Shown here one piece after another: positions 31,480 through 44,415 of a stretch of 64,000 nt of DNA (positions are counted from its first letter, which is position 1; each line of letters opens with the position of its first letter). A program made the translations under genes and the position numbers. The stretch covers positions 571,426,606 to 571,490,605 of the forward strand of contig OX422217.1 of assembly GCA_949130495.1 (NCBI GenBank), written 5' to 3'. A model generated the notes under the pieces. That model was not told where the DNA came from, made no database searches, and worked only from the letters and a program-made list of their open reading frames with translations. The stretch comes from Sambucus nigra (taxonomy: Eukaryota; Streptophyta; Magnoliopsida; Dipsacales; Adoxaceae).

Positions 31480-32760
31480 ACACCAAAATTACCCTAGCTT
31501 CACAAAAATCACCCAAGCTTCACAATACATTGCGTTTAAATTCCCGATGGCCCTGTTTTGTCATCTTTCCGGCCCTCGGAGTTCCTCAAGTCTCCCACTC
31601 CGAGTTAACACTCCGTATGCGCTCCATGGAGCGATACGCCCTGACAAGCCTAGATAAAACCACAACACCTTCCTCTATGATTTTCTCCACTACCCACTTA
31701 CACAACTACTTTAGGTAGTCCTCGGACACATGTCAATCCCTCCTATAGATTGTGATGGATGGGTAGATGACAGGCATCATTGCCACAAGGAAACCAACAT
31801 CATCCATAGTCACTCAGTCATATCCTCCATCGAGAAATAGTTCATTATGCGAGGAGGCACAAGTTGTTCCCATAAAACTTGACACAAAAGACGCTAAGGG
31901 AAATAAAAGGAAGTCTGACGAAGGCCAACAAACCGCACATACCGGTACTCTTCAAATTGCAAAATAGGCTGCAATTCTTCCCACCATGGCACTAACCAAC
32001 GAAGACATCGAGCTCCGTGTTCCGCAAACCAATTGATCGAGTTCTCTACCCATGGGCCGAAGATAAAGAGAGTTAGGACAAAGAAATTTGGCACACCCAC
32101 CAAGGGATACTCAAAAGGGGTCACGAGAAGAAACCTCTGTGCAAGTCACATGAACAAAATTATCGGTATCCTCATTACGAAGTCAAAACGGCCCTCTTTC
32201 CAAGCATCAAGATTGTTCAAAGTTTTAGCTAGCACCAAAACTACATGATTATGGCGGTAAGACATCCATGCTGTAATAACATCTACTTGGGGATCATCCA
32301 TCAAGTCCCTTGTCACCAGTAAAAGCCTTGCAGCAAGGCCCAATGCAATAGCTTCGGCAAAGACAACATCCTCAAAGCCCCTTAGGCTCATTGAATACAT
32401 AACTGCCTAAAGAGAAATAATCCCTCTGCTAACCAACAAACGAGCCATCGAAGGAGATATATGGAGTAACTCCGTTAGAAATGCTCAGGGAGAACAAGAA
32501 ACATCAGGCATAGCTGTCACTAAACTGGGGCTAACCCCCAACATTGTTGAGAATTCCTCATATGGAGGACAAACCTCATCTAGGCCAAAATCGAAGACAG
32601 GGTCCTCAGGGTACCATAATTGAACCGCCATTGCTAGCAAGTTACAGCCTATGGCTCGACGCATGTTGAAAGCATCATGGTCCACATTTTATAGGCGCAT
32701 GTCCTTCAGACCATCAAGGTAAGAGGGTAATTATTCATACATGGGAAGAACTATTTGGGA
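31480..32760 (-). pseudogene. Element A antisense gene 2, DUF7745-like protein
   Basis: Read on minus, one broken reading path runs 'AIGCNLLAMAVQLWYPEDPVF', 'CPPYEEFSTMLGV' (32685-32485), 'DLMDDPQVDVITAWMSYRHN' and 'VLAKTLNNLDAW' (32400-32146), then 'VGVPNFFVLTLFIFGPWVE' and 'LVPWWEELQPIL' with 'YVRFVGLRQ' (32124-31894). That order (substrate-like N-terminal 'xxWxPxxxVFxFxxxExCPTxEEFxxxLG', middle 'VLAET.R.LD', WxxE near the end) is what I know from DUF7745-type proteins, common in plant Tat elements and of unknown function. At least three stops are present. It is tail to tail with pol. The start is probably near 32735. Confidence 0.6.
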
Positions 32761-33479
32761 ATAGGAAATGAGAAGCAAGAAGAGAAATGTTTGTATTGGT
32801 GGAGAAAGCACAACCCGTACCCCTCCTTTAATAATCAAAATCCTTGGTGTAAACAAAAAAAACTCTAGAAGACCAATGAATTCTCATCCCTACAGGAGTA
32901 AAATGATATGTAAGAAAGTGAAATTAAACCCTAGGGCTGATTTGAAATGACCTCCATGCTGACAGGCAGGTCTAAGGGTATGTCAATCGGTAACGCCCTT
33001 ATTTTGGAAAATTCCATCTTTCCTATTTTACCAAAATCAATTTCCAAAAAAATCCTTAAATTGAAAAACCATCCCCGAGTAATTCCTTTTAAAATTATTA
33101 CCTTTCTCTATTTTATTTAATAAATATTTTCCTAAAAAAAAATGCAACTTCAAAATAAATTCTTACTAAAAAATATTTTTTTAATTACTTTTACACCCCT
33201 TTTCTAGGAAAAATAAACATTTTTCCTTTCATTATCATTCCAATACTTATCTCTATCTTTGCATAAAATAAACAATCTCACCAGAAATTAAAAGTGCATA
33301 TAGGATAAGTCACAAAATCAAGAAAAAAGACAAAATAATGCATATTCTTCATATATATTCTTTCTTCACATTGTTACATTTTACAAATAGAAAAAAAAAC
33401 AAAAAATATAAACGGGAATCTACCTGTACCCTCAAGTTTACCTCTCAAACCCTCAACCTTTTTAACGGACACGCTTTCC
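32761..33479. other. AT-rich spacer between the two antisense genes of element A
   Basis: No gene is supported. At 32960-32990 'gctgacaggcaggtctaagg' and 'gtatgtcaatcgg' resemble the inverted start of the LTR-like sequence at 56130-56160. The rest (33000-33420) is A/T-rich with no long frame. Confidence 0.4.
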
Positions 33480-34934
33480 ACGACGATGAGCGGTGGGTCC
33501 TCCACTCCCCGAACCAGAATTCTCCTCTAAGGTGGCAGGTGACACAAAATAAGAAGGAGCAGACTTCTTGATATAGTAAGACATGTAGGCCATATAGTCC
33601 TTTATATCCCATAGCTAGTTGGTCGGCACCCGAACATACTGTAAGCAAAAGAAGCAACAATAAAAGACAAATCAGTTATTAAAGAAGGAAAGAAAAATCA
33701 AAAGAAAATAGAAAAATAAAGGATAGACCTAGAGTTTGAGGGCATCATCCATAAGACCCATCAACACCGACATCAATGCATGAGGACAATGCGGCATGCT
33801 CAGTGACTGCCTGCGACTTAGTCAAAAATTATAAGAAGGTGGAGTAACCTGAATGATCGGATCCTCCTCTACCACCACTCCCACAGATGTACGGTCACCA
33901 CTTGCTCTATGTGCCAAACCCACCAGTGCACTGGTACCACTAACCAAAGCCTTGGCTGGTGGAGGTATGTTCTCCATGTCATAGATAAATGAGTCCATCA
34001 ACCATCTCGTCGTAAAATCTAGATAATCATAGCTTGCCATTTTATAGTAAGTATAGGGCTTGCCTATAATCGCTTCTACCCTGGCATCATCAAACATCTC
34101 CCTCACCCGCCTCATGTACATATGGGGAGCCGAAGGTGGGACCACCACCTACTCCTCCATAATATACCTCACTACCCTCTCTCCTAGGTACTGGATGTAC
34201 CCAAACTCGTGCTTAATCTGTTGGGGAATCTAAACATATAGGCCCGTCGCCCCCATATCCAACGGAGTCACCCCCAGAGGTAAAAGGTCACCTGCAATGG
34301 CTAATAAAGAATCAATACTTACTCAAGAAATGAAGATGGTAGGAAAAACTTAGAAAAGAGAAACATAACCTAGTCGCTTATCAGGGTATTTAGAATATGT
34401 TGCATATCTGCTAAAGATAAGGACTAATTTGATCGTCGATTGGAATTCTGCCATTAGAACATCTGACAAAAGTTCCCCAAATCCTCATCCTTTAAGTCCA
34501 TCAAACCTGCATTGTGCCTAATCACCTCATAAAACCACATCTGCAAAGGATATGAATCATAAAAGAATGAGTAAAGAAGAGCACAAAGAAATGCATAAAC
34601 AAAAAAAACATATACAAAGTTACCTCCAAAAGATGCGTGACTCCTGTAAAAGTCTGACGGCACCGCCTAAAAGCATCCAGATAAGAATAAAGGGATGACT
34701 AATTAAATCTTCCCTAATCATACAGCTAGATGCCTAAATCATCCTCACATACGTTAAGAACCAAAGATGGACACAGCTGTCGGTCGTCTCCACCAAGAAA
34801 CTGTTGAGTAAAAGAAAAATAAATAGACGAGTCATATGTCTCACTTGTCGCCCACGAGTCACATCCACCCTCCTCCTCACGAGCGTCTCCCTCCAAACAA
34901 AAATTTGGATTGAATTCCCTCACATGATTCTACT
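33480..34934 (-). pseudogene. Element A antisense gene 1, distal part (cut by element B)
   Basis: Minus-strand coding-like fragments: 34923-34726 ('REFNPNFCLEGDAREEEGG'), 34148-33822 ('VREMFDDARVEAIIGKPY', 'ARALVSG' like linker) and 33660-33445. They continue the gene whose start lies at 55921-55290. On this strand the two parts are joined if element B and one target duplication are removed, although the frames differ by one, so a frameshift is also present. The domain of this distal part is not recognised; the gene start is plant-mobile-domain-like. Confidence 0.45.
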
Positions 34935-36887
34935 CGTAAGTGGGTAGTTTAGATTAATGGAGGTGTAACCCCTTTTGAGTATAGTAATGGCAAGTTAAAT
35001 AGAAACACTCTTGATTAGTTATAGAACACGCAAACACAGCTTAATGAAGATAGACTCAGTTTAAACTCACAAATATCTCGTGTATAACTTAATCAGATGA
35101 CAATGAACTCATAACTATCTCATTTAGAGGGAGAGAGAAGTAAGCACCCTTGATACACCTTGGTAGGCAGTAAAACACCCCAACCACCCTCAAGGGTCTC
35201 TGTCAAATATTAAAGCTTCGTAATAATTGACAATGGTGGGTGAGTAATCTATCTGGTTTGCAATAAATCTCTTTTTGATATATATTCTCTCAAGTAATAA
35301 CTTCTGAACTCTTATAAATATCATCCTCTCCTCATAGGTGATTGGGCTCCTTAAATACCCCCTACACCACCCGAGGCAACTCAGTCATCAATGCCTATGA
35401 AAGACATCCCTTATACATTATGTCATTAACATTAAATACCTAATTCACTAGTTATCTCCACGTCATAGACATTAAATGCCAAGATATGCCTTTTGCCTAA
35501 CCACTGTGTATCAGGGCCTGTCGCCACAGATGTGGCTTACCAACTGTGTGACAGCCTCAGATACCACGGTGGTTTACTCAAGTGCAGATTTAACATTGTC
35601 TAGCTGGCTAGTGACATCACCTACCGTATATGTGACATTAAGTAGAGCGATGTTTGGTTCACAACTAAATGCCCGATGGAGCTCAAAGCTTCTCCGCTCG
35701 AGGTTCCACGGTAAGGGCCCTTTGGTGTTTTACCAGGTGTATCAAAGATGGTCAGGATAAGACCTAATGGTGCCCTATTTATCAATCCTCCAAACTAAGT
35801 CCCTCTAAAGTGTAACACCCCATATTTTTTGTGCATTAAATATTTAATTAATTCGGGAATTCTAAATTACTTGTATGTCGTAATTTTAAATGAATTAATT
35901 ATGGCAAAATATATCTAAATATTAATCGGAGAATAAATGGTTAATATTTAGGGGAATTTATTTAATAAGCGAATAGTAATAATTTATCTACGTCATTTCG
36001 AGTATTAATGACAGGGTATGCACTTATCTCAACCAGGAGTCGGTATAGATTAAAAGGGTGGGGGATAAGTATTTTTTATAAATTAATTAAGATGCCAATT
36101 ATGAGTGTATAGTTGAGTCCGAATGGGCCGAGATAGTTGGAAAAGTGTACCCGGGGGTAGTAAACGGGTCACGGGGCATTTTTAGACATAGCCCGGCTCA
36201 CACGGGGGAATTTGGGTCACTTGGGCTTGGCCCATTAGGCAAAAAACGGGATTTAGGTTAATTGTTAAATTAGATGGAATAAGAAAACGGCTGATGTGAG
36301 TTTAGGATAAGGATTAGTGTGTTAAGGAACCCTAATAGTAGTTAAAGGCACATTTGGGGATCATAAGAGAGCCAACAAGGGTCATCTTCAACCTTGGAAC
36401 TCATCTCTAAATTCAGACTCTACGAACCTTAACGCAAGTGGTTAACTTGCTGTAGCATGTAAAGTGTATTTCGATTCATATTCATGTGATGTGTATAATT
36501 AAAGAAATTCGTTTTGGGTGTTAATGGCATAAACATGGGATTTTGAAGACAATAATCTGATTTACGAAATTGGGTAAGGATTTATGTAAAAATATGATGT
36601 TTGTATGTTGATATATATCTGGTAGGAGGCTATCTGGATAATTAGAAACGAATTTGATGAAGGAATTTGGGGTGTAAATGGGTTAAGAGTTAAAGATGAG
36701 TTATTTCCCAAAGTTAGAAAGCAGTAGATAATGGACGAATTAATGATGTTGGTGCACATTCTGGAGTTCCCTAATAAGGTTTCTAACATGTATTAGTGTT
36801 AATAGGGCTTGAGTTTACTGGTAGAAGAAATTAGGGTTTTAAGAAATTCGTCCATGGTTGAATCTGTCTTCGCGAAGAAGACGAAGA

Positions 36888-36945
36888 CCTGCTTGATCGA
36901 TCGATCGAAGGTCTGGGGTCGATCGATCGATGGTCGACGGATTCT
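36888..36945. repeat. Palindrome cluster in the solo LTR (CGATCGATCG type)
   Basis: 'gatcgatcgatcgaagg', 'ggtcgatcgatcgatgg' flank 'tctgggg'. It lies in the presumed leader part, like the TTCGAA cluster of the 9709 element. The same motif is at 49289-49331 in the related insertion. Confidence 0.8.
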
Positions 36946-37464
36946 GACAGTTTGTCCAGTTTTCTTTTATATGGAGAAAATTTAATTTAATATTCTCCCA
37001 TGACTTAAATTGGTGAGTAATTAATACATGGGTTTAAAATCTAATTAATGGTGAATAAAATTAATTAGAATTTGGAGACGACTTAGTGTGACATCATAAT
37101 TTAAAAATTTGTTGGGTTTTGGAGAAATTAGGTGTGACACACTAAGGTTGAATTTTTGGGAAGGTGTTCGAATGGATTAAACACGGATTTAGTGGACAAG
37201 TCTGGGAATATTGGTTGAGTAATACCGAGGTGTAATATTTTATTTAGGTAGAGGCTAAATAACTTAGAGTCGGGGATTTAGACTCGGGTGAGGTTATTTA
37301 GGGCTACGAGAGTAAGTCCAAATTCATGGTGGGAGCAACACCAAGAGTAACTTAATTAATTAATGTGCAAATTAATTAATAATTAGGGTTGGACCATAAA
37401 CTCTTAATAAGTTCAATAGGCTTGTGTTACGGATTTAGTACATGGTATAGCCGGGACATTTTCA

Positions 37465-37467
<3 letters not shown>

Positions 37468-37516
<49 letters not shown>
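37468..37516. repeat. (TA)n microsatellite
   Basis: About 24 TA units inside the solo LTR. Confidence 0.97.
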
Positions 37517-37518
<2 letters not shown>

Positions 37519-39089
37519 GTGTGTGCATTAATATCAGTGGTTGAATATTATTATCCTATACTCTAGTGCTATAGGGGGAGGTTGCGCGTAGTGGATGAAT
37601 CCCCTAGCTTGAGGAGTAGGGCGAGTATATTCTCAGGTCATGGCGTCCGTTACATGGGGTGAGGGGCATCTCACTTTCAGAGAAGGAATATGACGACCTC
37701 CAATCGTATGCTAAACCAAGTTAGTGAGCGAATTCTGACTTGGGTAACTAGGTTATGTGAATATACCTAGTGGGATAGCACTTTAGAGAATTTATATCCT
37801 GTGAATATTTTATTCGGTTGGATGTTAGTTATTTAATGTATTTCAGTATGTTTGTGAATGCTGCAATATGACTAAGTATATAATTAGGTAATTAATTATA
37901 TACGGGCAAATTAATACAAAACGTGAGTTGTTTTATATGTATAACAAGTGTAGGAGTTATATGAATTTAAAAAGGGAGATGATTAATTAAGTTGATGTTA
38001 CTAATAACTTAAAAATCATAACCACGGTATACTCCGTTAGAGTAGGGTGGGTACAAGGAGATTTTATTAATTATCTAGTCATCAGTATAATATCTAGGTG
38101 ATTAAAATAAAGTGTTAGTAGTGCACATTAGGGGAGGGGTAAGGAAGTCCTCAAGAGAGTGCGTCACTAACTAAAATATGAAGAGCATGCATATTTATTT
38201 ATTACTGCAAGTTAATCATTTTTTAAATATTTTCAAATGTTTTTGGGTACTAACCCTTGCTATAATTTTTTTTTTAAAAACCTTTTAGGTGTCCAGCCAC
38301 AGGGACGCCAGGCTTAACTCAATTCCAAGAATTCGTTGCTGCAGCACATGTGGATGTTGCGGGGTTTTTGATAGACGCCTCATTCTTTCATTCATGTAGA
38401 GACTCTTTAGTAGTTTTGAGCATGTCTCTCACATTTCAATTATTAGTGTTAAACTTGTTGTGATTTTCTCTTGTATTTACTTGTATTGGTTATTTGGACT
38501 GATGGTTTATTCGATTGGGTATTTTATTCGTGGATGGTTATTTCAGCTAACTATGATTGTTTATTATTTTATGTTCCGCATGAGTTTTATTTCATTAATT
38601 GAAAGATAAAAATTGACACCAGTCTACTTTTCTCGCTTAGGTGATTAGTAATTAAAAAGGCGACAGTGATGCTAAGAATGAACCAACTGATAAACCTGTT
38701 CTAACTTGATTTAGTATTGATCACCCGGGATTAATTAGGTGGGGTGTCACATAAAGTTCCAATGGTGAGGTCGTTCGATAGAGCCTGAAATCTTTCATAG
38801 GCCCTGCCAAGCCTAGTCTCTCACGAGTACCGTTCGAACTCACACTAAAAATCATTATTCTCGTTACCTCATTTCAACCGTTATATCTCATAGTACATAT
38901 AAACAAATATACAATATAACAAAATAACACAGCAAGATAATGTATGAGTTTCCATGCTAAGCTACCACGCCAAGATGCCTCGCTTGAGTTGCCTCAAAAA
39001 GCGGTCGCGGTAACCTGCCTTGATCTCAAACACTATTTGTGATGGGGGGTTATCCCTAATCTCAGGATTACCTTCAATCCTCCTCTACA

Positions 39090-39100
39090 TTTTCCCCTTT
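39090..39100 (-). promoter_or_regulatory. Element B polypurine tract
   Basis: On minus 'aaaggggaaaa' stands directly before the LTR start TGTAGAGG. It fixes minus as the element's sense strand. Confidence 0.85.
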
Positions 39101-39800
39101 ATGGAGAGATTTATTGTTGGAATAAGAAATGTCAGCATAAAAAACATTTCAATTCGATGAACCGTCTTTGTGTATTCCGGCCTCTTTTCCTTCGTTAGAA
39201 CCAGAGCGTTAGAATCTACAGGGAAAAGTAAAATTCTCCCCAATGTATCTGAGCCGAAGTGATGTAGTTTATGGATGCTTGGGCGAAGGGACATCGCCAC
39301 TTTTTCCTTACGCTGAGCTTCGACCGTTCTAGCTTAAATATTTGAAATTCTCCCGAAAGGCCTACTAACCTTCTTAAATACTCGTTTTGGCTTTGGGGAA
39401 GCGAAATTATCCCATTTCAGTGGGTTTTTCATTACGACTGCCACTATTGTTGGGGCTTGTGAAATTCTCCCTTGTAACGTTTGGCCATGTTCAAAAAAGC
39501 AAAAATTATCCCCGATGTAGCCGAGTTATAATTTAAACAACGTTTGGACTTGTGGATAGGGGACATCGAAGCTTTTTTGAACCGTTGTGATATCTTCTTC
39601 GTTGGAAGTTTATTAGATATGTCTAACAAAAATTCTGGTGCCAAAACTCAAACTTGCTTGAGAAGGCAACCCTTTATATTCCCTAAGAATTACTTCATTA
39701 ATGATGTGGCACTGTCTTTTCAATTGTCAAGAAACTTGTCGAAGTGCCACGTGTCCCTTTGAAATGATTATAGGCGTCCTTGCCCGTGTGGAAGGTGAGA
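39101..39800. other. Element B spacer between antisense gene and 3' LTR
   Basis: No gene is supported. A loosely repeated phrase ('gaaattctccc...', 'aaaattatcccc...', 'ggacatcg') occurs at 39230-39290, 39350-39420, 39450-39560, with pieces of 'atgtagccgag / atgtatctgag', which looks like an old tandem repeat of ~100-150 bp. Confidence 0.45.
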
Positions 39801-40050
39801 AACTCAACAGATAGGTTTAAAAGGTTTTAAATGTCTCTTTTTTCAAAGCCCTTCTCTTTCCTTCACTTTCTTCAAGCTCCCATCTTCCTTTAGAGAGAGA
39901 ACTTTGTGAAAAAACTCCATTGTTGCAAAGATCTTACCCATCTTCTTTCTCCTCTCATCTTTTAGGCCACCATATGTGGTTGTTGTCCTCCATTATCGTT
40001 ACCAACCTTTCTTTTACTAAGCTCTTCCTCGTGGTTCATTGTTATCTGTA
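39801..40050 (+). promoter_or_regulatory. Promoter and leader of element B antisense gene
   Basis: TATA-like TTTAAAA at 39816-39822 (and TTTTAAA at 39825) is followed by a pyrimidine-rich stretch (39835-39890, 'tttccttcactttcttc') and a leader without long frames to the ATG at 40051. This is the usual make-up of a plant promoter. It points into the element, opposite to pol. Confidence 0.5.
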
Positions 40051-43000
40051 ATGGCATCATCAAGTAACCCCACCACATTTTCCACCAGTGCTCTGTCTGC
40101 CACTCTTGTTGCCACCACCTCTATTGCCAAATCTCTGACTCCTTCCCGCCAGGACCAGCACCGCTTCTATCGCCAGTCCCCTATATTCGGTGAGGATGAT
40201 GACTTTGCTCGGTTTTGCAATACTTGTATTTTCAATGCCATGTATGATGCCCTGACGCTTGATGATGAAGATGAAAGTGCTGCTGATTGGGGCCTTCTAC
40301 CTCTGGAGGGGACTATCTGATTTTGCCTTGAGCGAGGGGACTTCTCGTGGTCCCATATTGACATCAAAGGGCCTGGTGGCTCTCATGCTCACTTTGTTGC
40401 CAGTAAATCCCATATACAGAGTTCCCATGTTCATAATCTCACCAAAATTCGGCTTCATCGGGCTAAGTGTTTTCATGAGTTCACTCTATCGAAGAATAAT
40501 GTTGCCCTTACTGTTCTGATGTCTCACTGGAATGTTACTACTCATACATTTATTACTGCATGGGGGGAGTTTACGATAACGTTAGAGGACGTGTGTGAGC
40601 GCATAGGCCTTGAGACAATAGGTCATGAGCCTTATTCTGACAAGTCCCTAGATGCCCAGGAAGCTTCTGATCATTTGGAGTTGGACCGTATATGCCAAAG
40701 ATGCATCGGTTCTTCGAACAAAGACACTTTCACTCCGTTCATCAATTACTTCTTCAAAGATCCTTATAAGGGTAATTCCTCTGAGGCTGCCCCTAGACAA
40801 GGTACATCACCGGAGCTTCCTGCCTACATCCTTGTCATTCTTTCTCATTTCCTTTTAATTGGTAAAATCAATGACTAACCTTGAAGGGACCTCATCAACA
40901 TATCTCTCCGTTTGGCCCGGGGTATCAAGCTTCCTATAGATGCAATCGCCCTAGGGTCTTTATACATGTGTCTTGATAGAACCATTTTTGACATGGAATG
41001 ATCTCTCAATCGTTATAACTTGACCAACATTACCAGTTGTGTCCTCCTGACAAACTTTCTCTATATGTGTTTCCCCATCGTGGCAACCAAGACCAACCGC
41101 CCTCCTTTCGAGGAAACGATTCTGCCCCCATGCACCTTTATTTATCATAGGAGACAAATCTAAAAGGAGTTGAACTCAATTATTGATCAACCTGGGGCCT
41201 TTGTGATGAGTCCCTACGAAGAGGATATCTTCCTCCATACTTGTGATTTTTTCAAACATAAAGCAAGGGTGGTCCAGGCTACTACCTCATACCTCATTAT
41301 TTAAGACCCCTCACTAGTTGTGGTCCTTCAATTTTCACCAGGGTACCTGCCTTCTTACACCGAGTTGGGATACACCAACGAGATCTACAATTCCAACTAA
41401 TGCAACCGTCAGTTTGGCTTCGATAAGGGGCTCCTCCCCCTGTTTTTTAAATATTTAATCCTAAGGTCTCTTTTAGCGAGGCATGTTCCCTATTCTCCTC
41501 AACTTCTGCGTAGGGAGTTAGCTCTGCCATGGTTGGGTGAGTCACCATTCCTAGCATCACTAGTTAAGGGGACGTAACCCCTCTGTTTGCAAAAAAGTAC
41601 TGGCCGAGATAATTGCCCCAAATTTTTGAGTTCATCGAGGGGGATCCCGTGTATCCTCTAGTTCTTTTATTTTCTGCCTTGGAGCTGGGGTTAAAAGGTA
41701 ACTCTGTTCTTGGGATTTATTTCCCTCTAAGTAAAACCCCCAAGGTACCTCCTATTGAACTTCCTCCAAACTACTCCATGATCCCCATTGCCACGCCCAA
41801 ACCCAAAAATTTTGCAACCCCCAAACAACTTGCCCCTTTGACCAAAGATTCTACTGGAAAAGGGCCTTCTCAGCCACTAGCTAAGAAGGCTAAGAAGGAC
41901 AAACGTGGGACATTTTCCAAATCAAAATCCAAGTCCCAAACCTAGCCCCAAGCTCCTGTGGAGGCTTTTCCCATAGCCTTTGTTCCTCCAACCATGTCTG
42001 TAGAAATGGTCGAGGAGTTAAGAAGGCAGGTTCAGACTGAGGTGGAACGGATAAACGTTGAGTTTCAATGACACGCTCCTGTCATTCCTCCTTCTGCTGC
42101 CTTCCCCATGATCCTAGTTGATCCAACGGCAAAGAGGAGAAAAGGTTTGAGGGTTCCTTAAGGTGCTGGTGCAACGGGTACGAGGAATAAAACTCTGGGT
42201 ACCAAATCCTAGGAGAAACGAACTCCCCAGATACATCCCTCCCCAGCTCCCTCCATCACTACCTCTTCTCCTCCTTCGTCGGTGGTTATATCATCTCATT
42301 CTCCCTCCGGATCTGAGATCTGTGTGCGTGTTTTTTTTATTCCCATTCTCTTCAGGCAAGATACATCTACTTATCTCTTGATAACTTTGGTGCATGGAGT
42401 TGAAGATGAAGGTACCAGTCTCCCAGTCCCCCCGTGAGCCCTTTCTGGGGGGGGGCATTTTGGTATCTCTCAAGATGATACTACTACTCCTCGTTTCCCC
42501 ATGACCGATCTTACGTACTCCCGACGTTCGATTTCTCGATGCACGAAGGACGTTGCTGTGGGGGGAGGTTTCGTTGAATCTAGGGATGTTTCTTCTCAAC
42601 CATAGACAACTCCCCCAACCCCTTTTGAATTATCATCTCAGTCGGAGGTCTTTCTGTCGATCGTTGCAGCTTAGGAGATTGCCCTTGAGGTACCGAATAA
42701 AAAATTACTAGGTCCCACATCCCACCTTTTTATGTCCTATTTCTTTGTGTATTATGTTGAACTGTGCTATATTGGACCGTATTAGGTGGAAATGGCATCT
42801 TTTGTACATGACATTCTTCCTCATGCCTTGTTAATGAGACCCATAACTGTGATTCCTCTTTTTGGTGCTATAGCGGAGGTAAGTATCACTTAGATGCATT
42901 TCTACCTTTTTCGGTATTTTCTCCTTGTGTCTAACACTTGGTTTTATGTTTTCATCTTTTTCCATGTCTTACTCCACATTTTTCTCTGACTGGTCTTCCT

Positions 43001-44415
43001 ATTACCAAGGCCCAAGATAATGTTTTTTCCCCGTGTGGTGGTTCTTCAGTGTCTACCCATGCTGGGGCATCGTTTGGAGGTCTATCGCACTTTGTCAGCA
43101 AAACGCTTATGTTGACCTTGGTCCCTTTTGTTGGCGATGGAGCTTTGCCTACCGTTGAGGCTTCTGAGGCAATAACCCTATCCACAACGGTTCCTACCGC
43201 TATGGCCTCCACGGTGACTCTCGTTCTCGCTCCTGCTACTATTGAGGTATTTCGCTAGTTTCTCTGCATTTCTCAGCCTTTCATACTTTACTTAGGATGG
43301 TGGATTAACACTGAAAACACTTGTTAAGATTTTTTTCATAAACTCCACCTATATTGGTGACTTAACAACGAAAACACTTGTTAAGATTTTTCCATGAACT
43401 CCAACTATATCGGTGACTTAACAACGAAAACACTTGTTAAGATTTTTTTACATAAACTCCACTTATATCGGTGACTTAACAATGAAAAGTCTTGTTTAGA
43501 TTTGTACATAAACTCCACCTATATCGGTGAATTAACAACGAAAATGCTTGTTAGAATTTTTACATAAACTCCACCTATATCGGTGACTTAACAACGAAAA
43601 CGCTTGTTAATATTTTTTTTCATAAACTCGTTATTTCTTCTTCATGTTCTCAGGTTGATCTGGAAGATTCTCCCCCAGTTCCCTTGCCTATCGCTTCACC
43701 CCATCGGGAGCCTGTTATCTCAGAAGGCTCCAGTCATAACGGTCAAGGTTCCACGACTGGTGCTGCTGCCGAGAGTGAATCTGGCTTTGAGATTCCTCTA
43801 CCCGACTTGTTTCCTCATGCCTTTTGCCTCATGGTCCTTGAACATTCCCCTCAATTTCCTACCAGCCATCGCTTGGTAGTGGAGAATATTATAATCCGCC
43901 ATCCTGAAACTTTCACTATAGATTGCCTGCATTCCAACATCTTCATGACGAGCTACAGACTTAAGGGCTTGGCTACCATTGTTGCTGAAATTTCCAGCAC
44001 TCCCACTTCAAACGTTACCAAAACCCTCATCAACCAATTCCTAGGCTATTTGAGAGAGTTGGGTCGTAATGGGTTTTGTTTTAATTGTCTTATTACGCAC
44101 TTGAAAACATTAAAGAGCCAGCGGTTGGACAGCCAGAGGGAACTACTCCGAAAACATGAAGATGATCAACGGGCTGAGGAAGCTAAGTTGGCTGAATTAG
44201 CACCTCTTCTTGAATCCATTAACAAAGATGTGGGGGATCTCGAAGAAGCTCTACGCTTGGCCAAGTCGAAGCAAGATAAACTCATCATCGAGCGTACACA
44301 AGTGCAAATGAGGCTAGAGTTTTATATAAATGCCCAACAGTCTTGCTTGGCAGCTTCTTTAGGCCTTCCTGGAGATTTTTTCTCTGCTCTAGATCTTTGG
44401 TTCCTCCTAGGTTAA
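40051..44415 (+). pseudogene. Element B antisense gene: plant-mobile-domain protein with coiled coil, split by introns
   Basis: From ATG 40051 one frame runs to about 41580 with only a few stops (40318, 40876, 40882, 41000): a Ser/Thr-rich start, an acidic segment, then 'TTHTFITAWGEFTITLEDVCERIGL' type sequence (40530-40605), the hallmark of plant mobile domains, and 'LARGIKLPIDAIALGSLYMCLDR' (40913-40980). A Lys/Ser/Pro-rich stretch follows (41613-41945). Likely exons 42786-42878, 43010-43246 and 43654-44415 have GAG|GT donors and AG|G acceptors, all phase 0. The last exon encodes a Gln/Glu/Lys coiled coil (44100-44330). Function in the element is unknown. Stops and a frameshift near 41590 make this copy dead. 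Confidence 0.7.
43300..43640 (+). repeat. 57-bp minisatellite in an intron
   Basis: About 5.7 tandem units of ~57 bp, each with 'acttgttaagattttt', 'cataaactccacctatat' and 'cggtgacttaacaacgaaaa'; landmarks near 43317, 43375, 43432, 43490, 43548 and 43602. It fills the intron between 43247 and 43653 of the antisense gene. Confidence 0.92.

Larger units (their letters stand above)
35811..38751 (+). mobile_element. Solo LTR of a chromovirus-like family (2941 bp)
   Basis: TGTAACACCCC ... GGGGTGTCACA with a perfect 5-bp duplication taaag (35806-35810, 38752-38756). Without it the host LTR reads straight through ('ctctaaagttcc'). It shares layout with the 9709 LTR (TGTAAYACCCC start, 'cggggcatttttag' near base 360, 'ccttttaggtgtccagccac' near the end) but is another family. 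It carries a GATCGATC palindrome cluster at 36888-36945 and (TA)n at 37468-37516. A solo LTR arises by recombination between the two LTRs of a full element. Confidence 0.92.
34935..39089 (-). repeat. Element B 3' LTR, interrupted by a solo LTR
   Basis: 34935-35810 plus 38757-39089 align with the 1218-bp LTR at 54072-55289. In minus-strand sense it starts TGTAGAGGAGG at 39089 and ends at 34935, where the final CA has become CG. Small frames inside (35476-35760) are not genes. Confidence 0.92.

Noticed and set aside
1..39089. Bases 1-240 and 34935-39089 as the LTR pair of one element containing A
   Set aside because: The LTR sense is minus while A's pol is +, and the 34935 and 54072 LTRs share a TSD and bracket a minus-strand pol.
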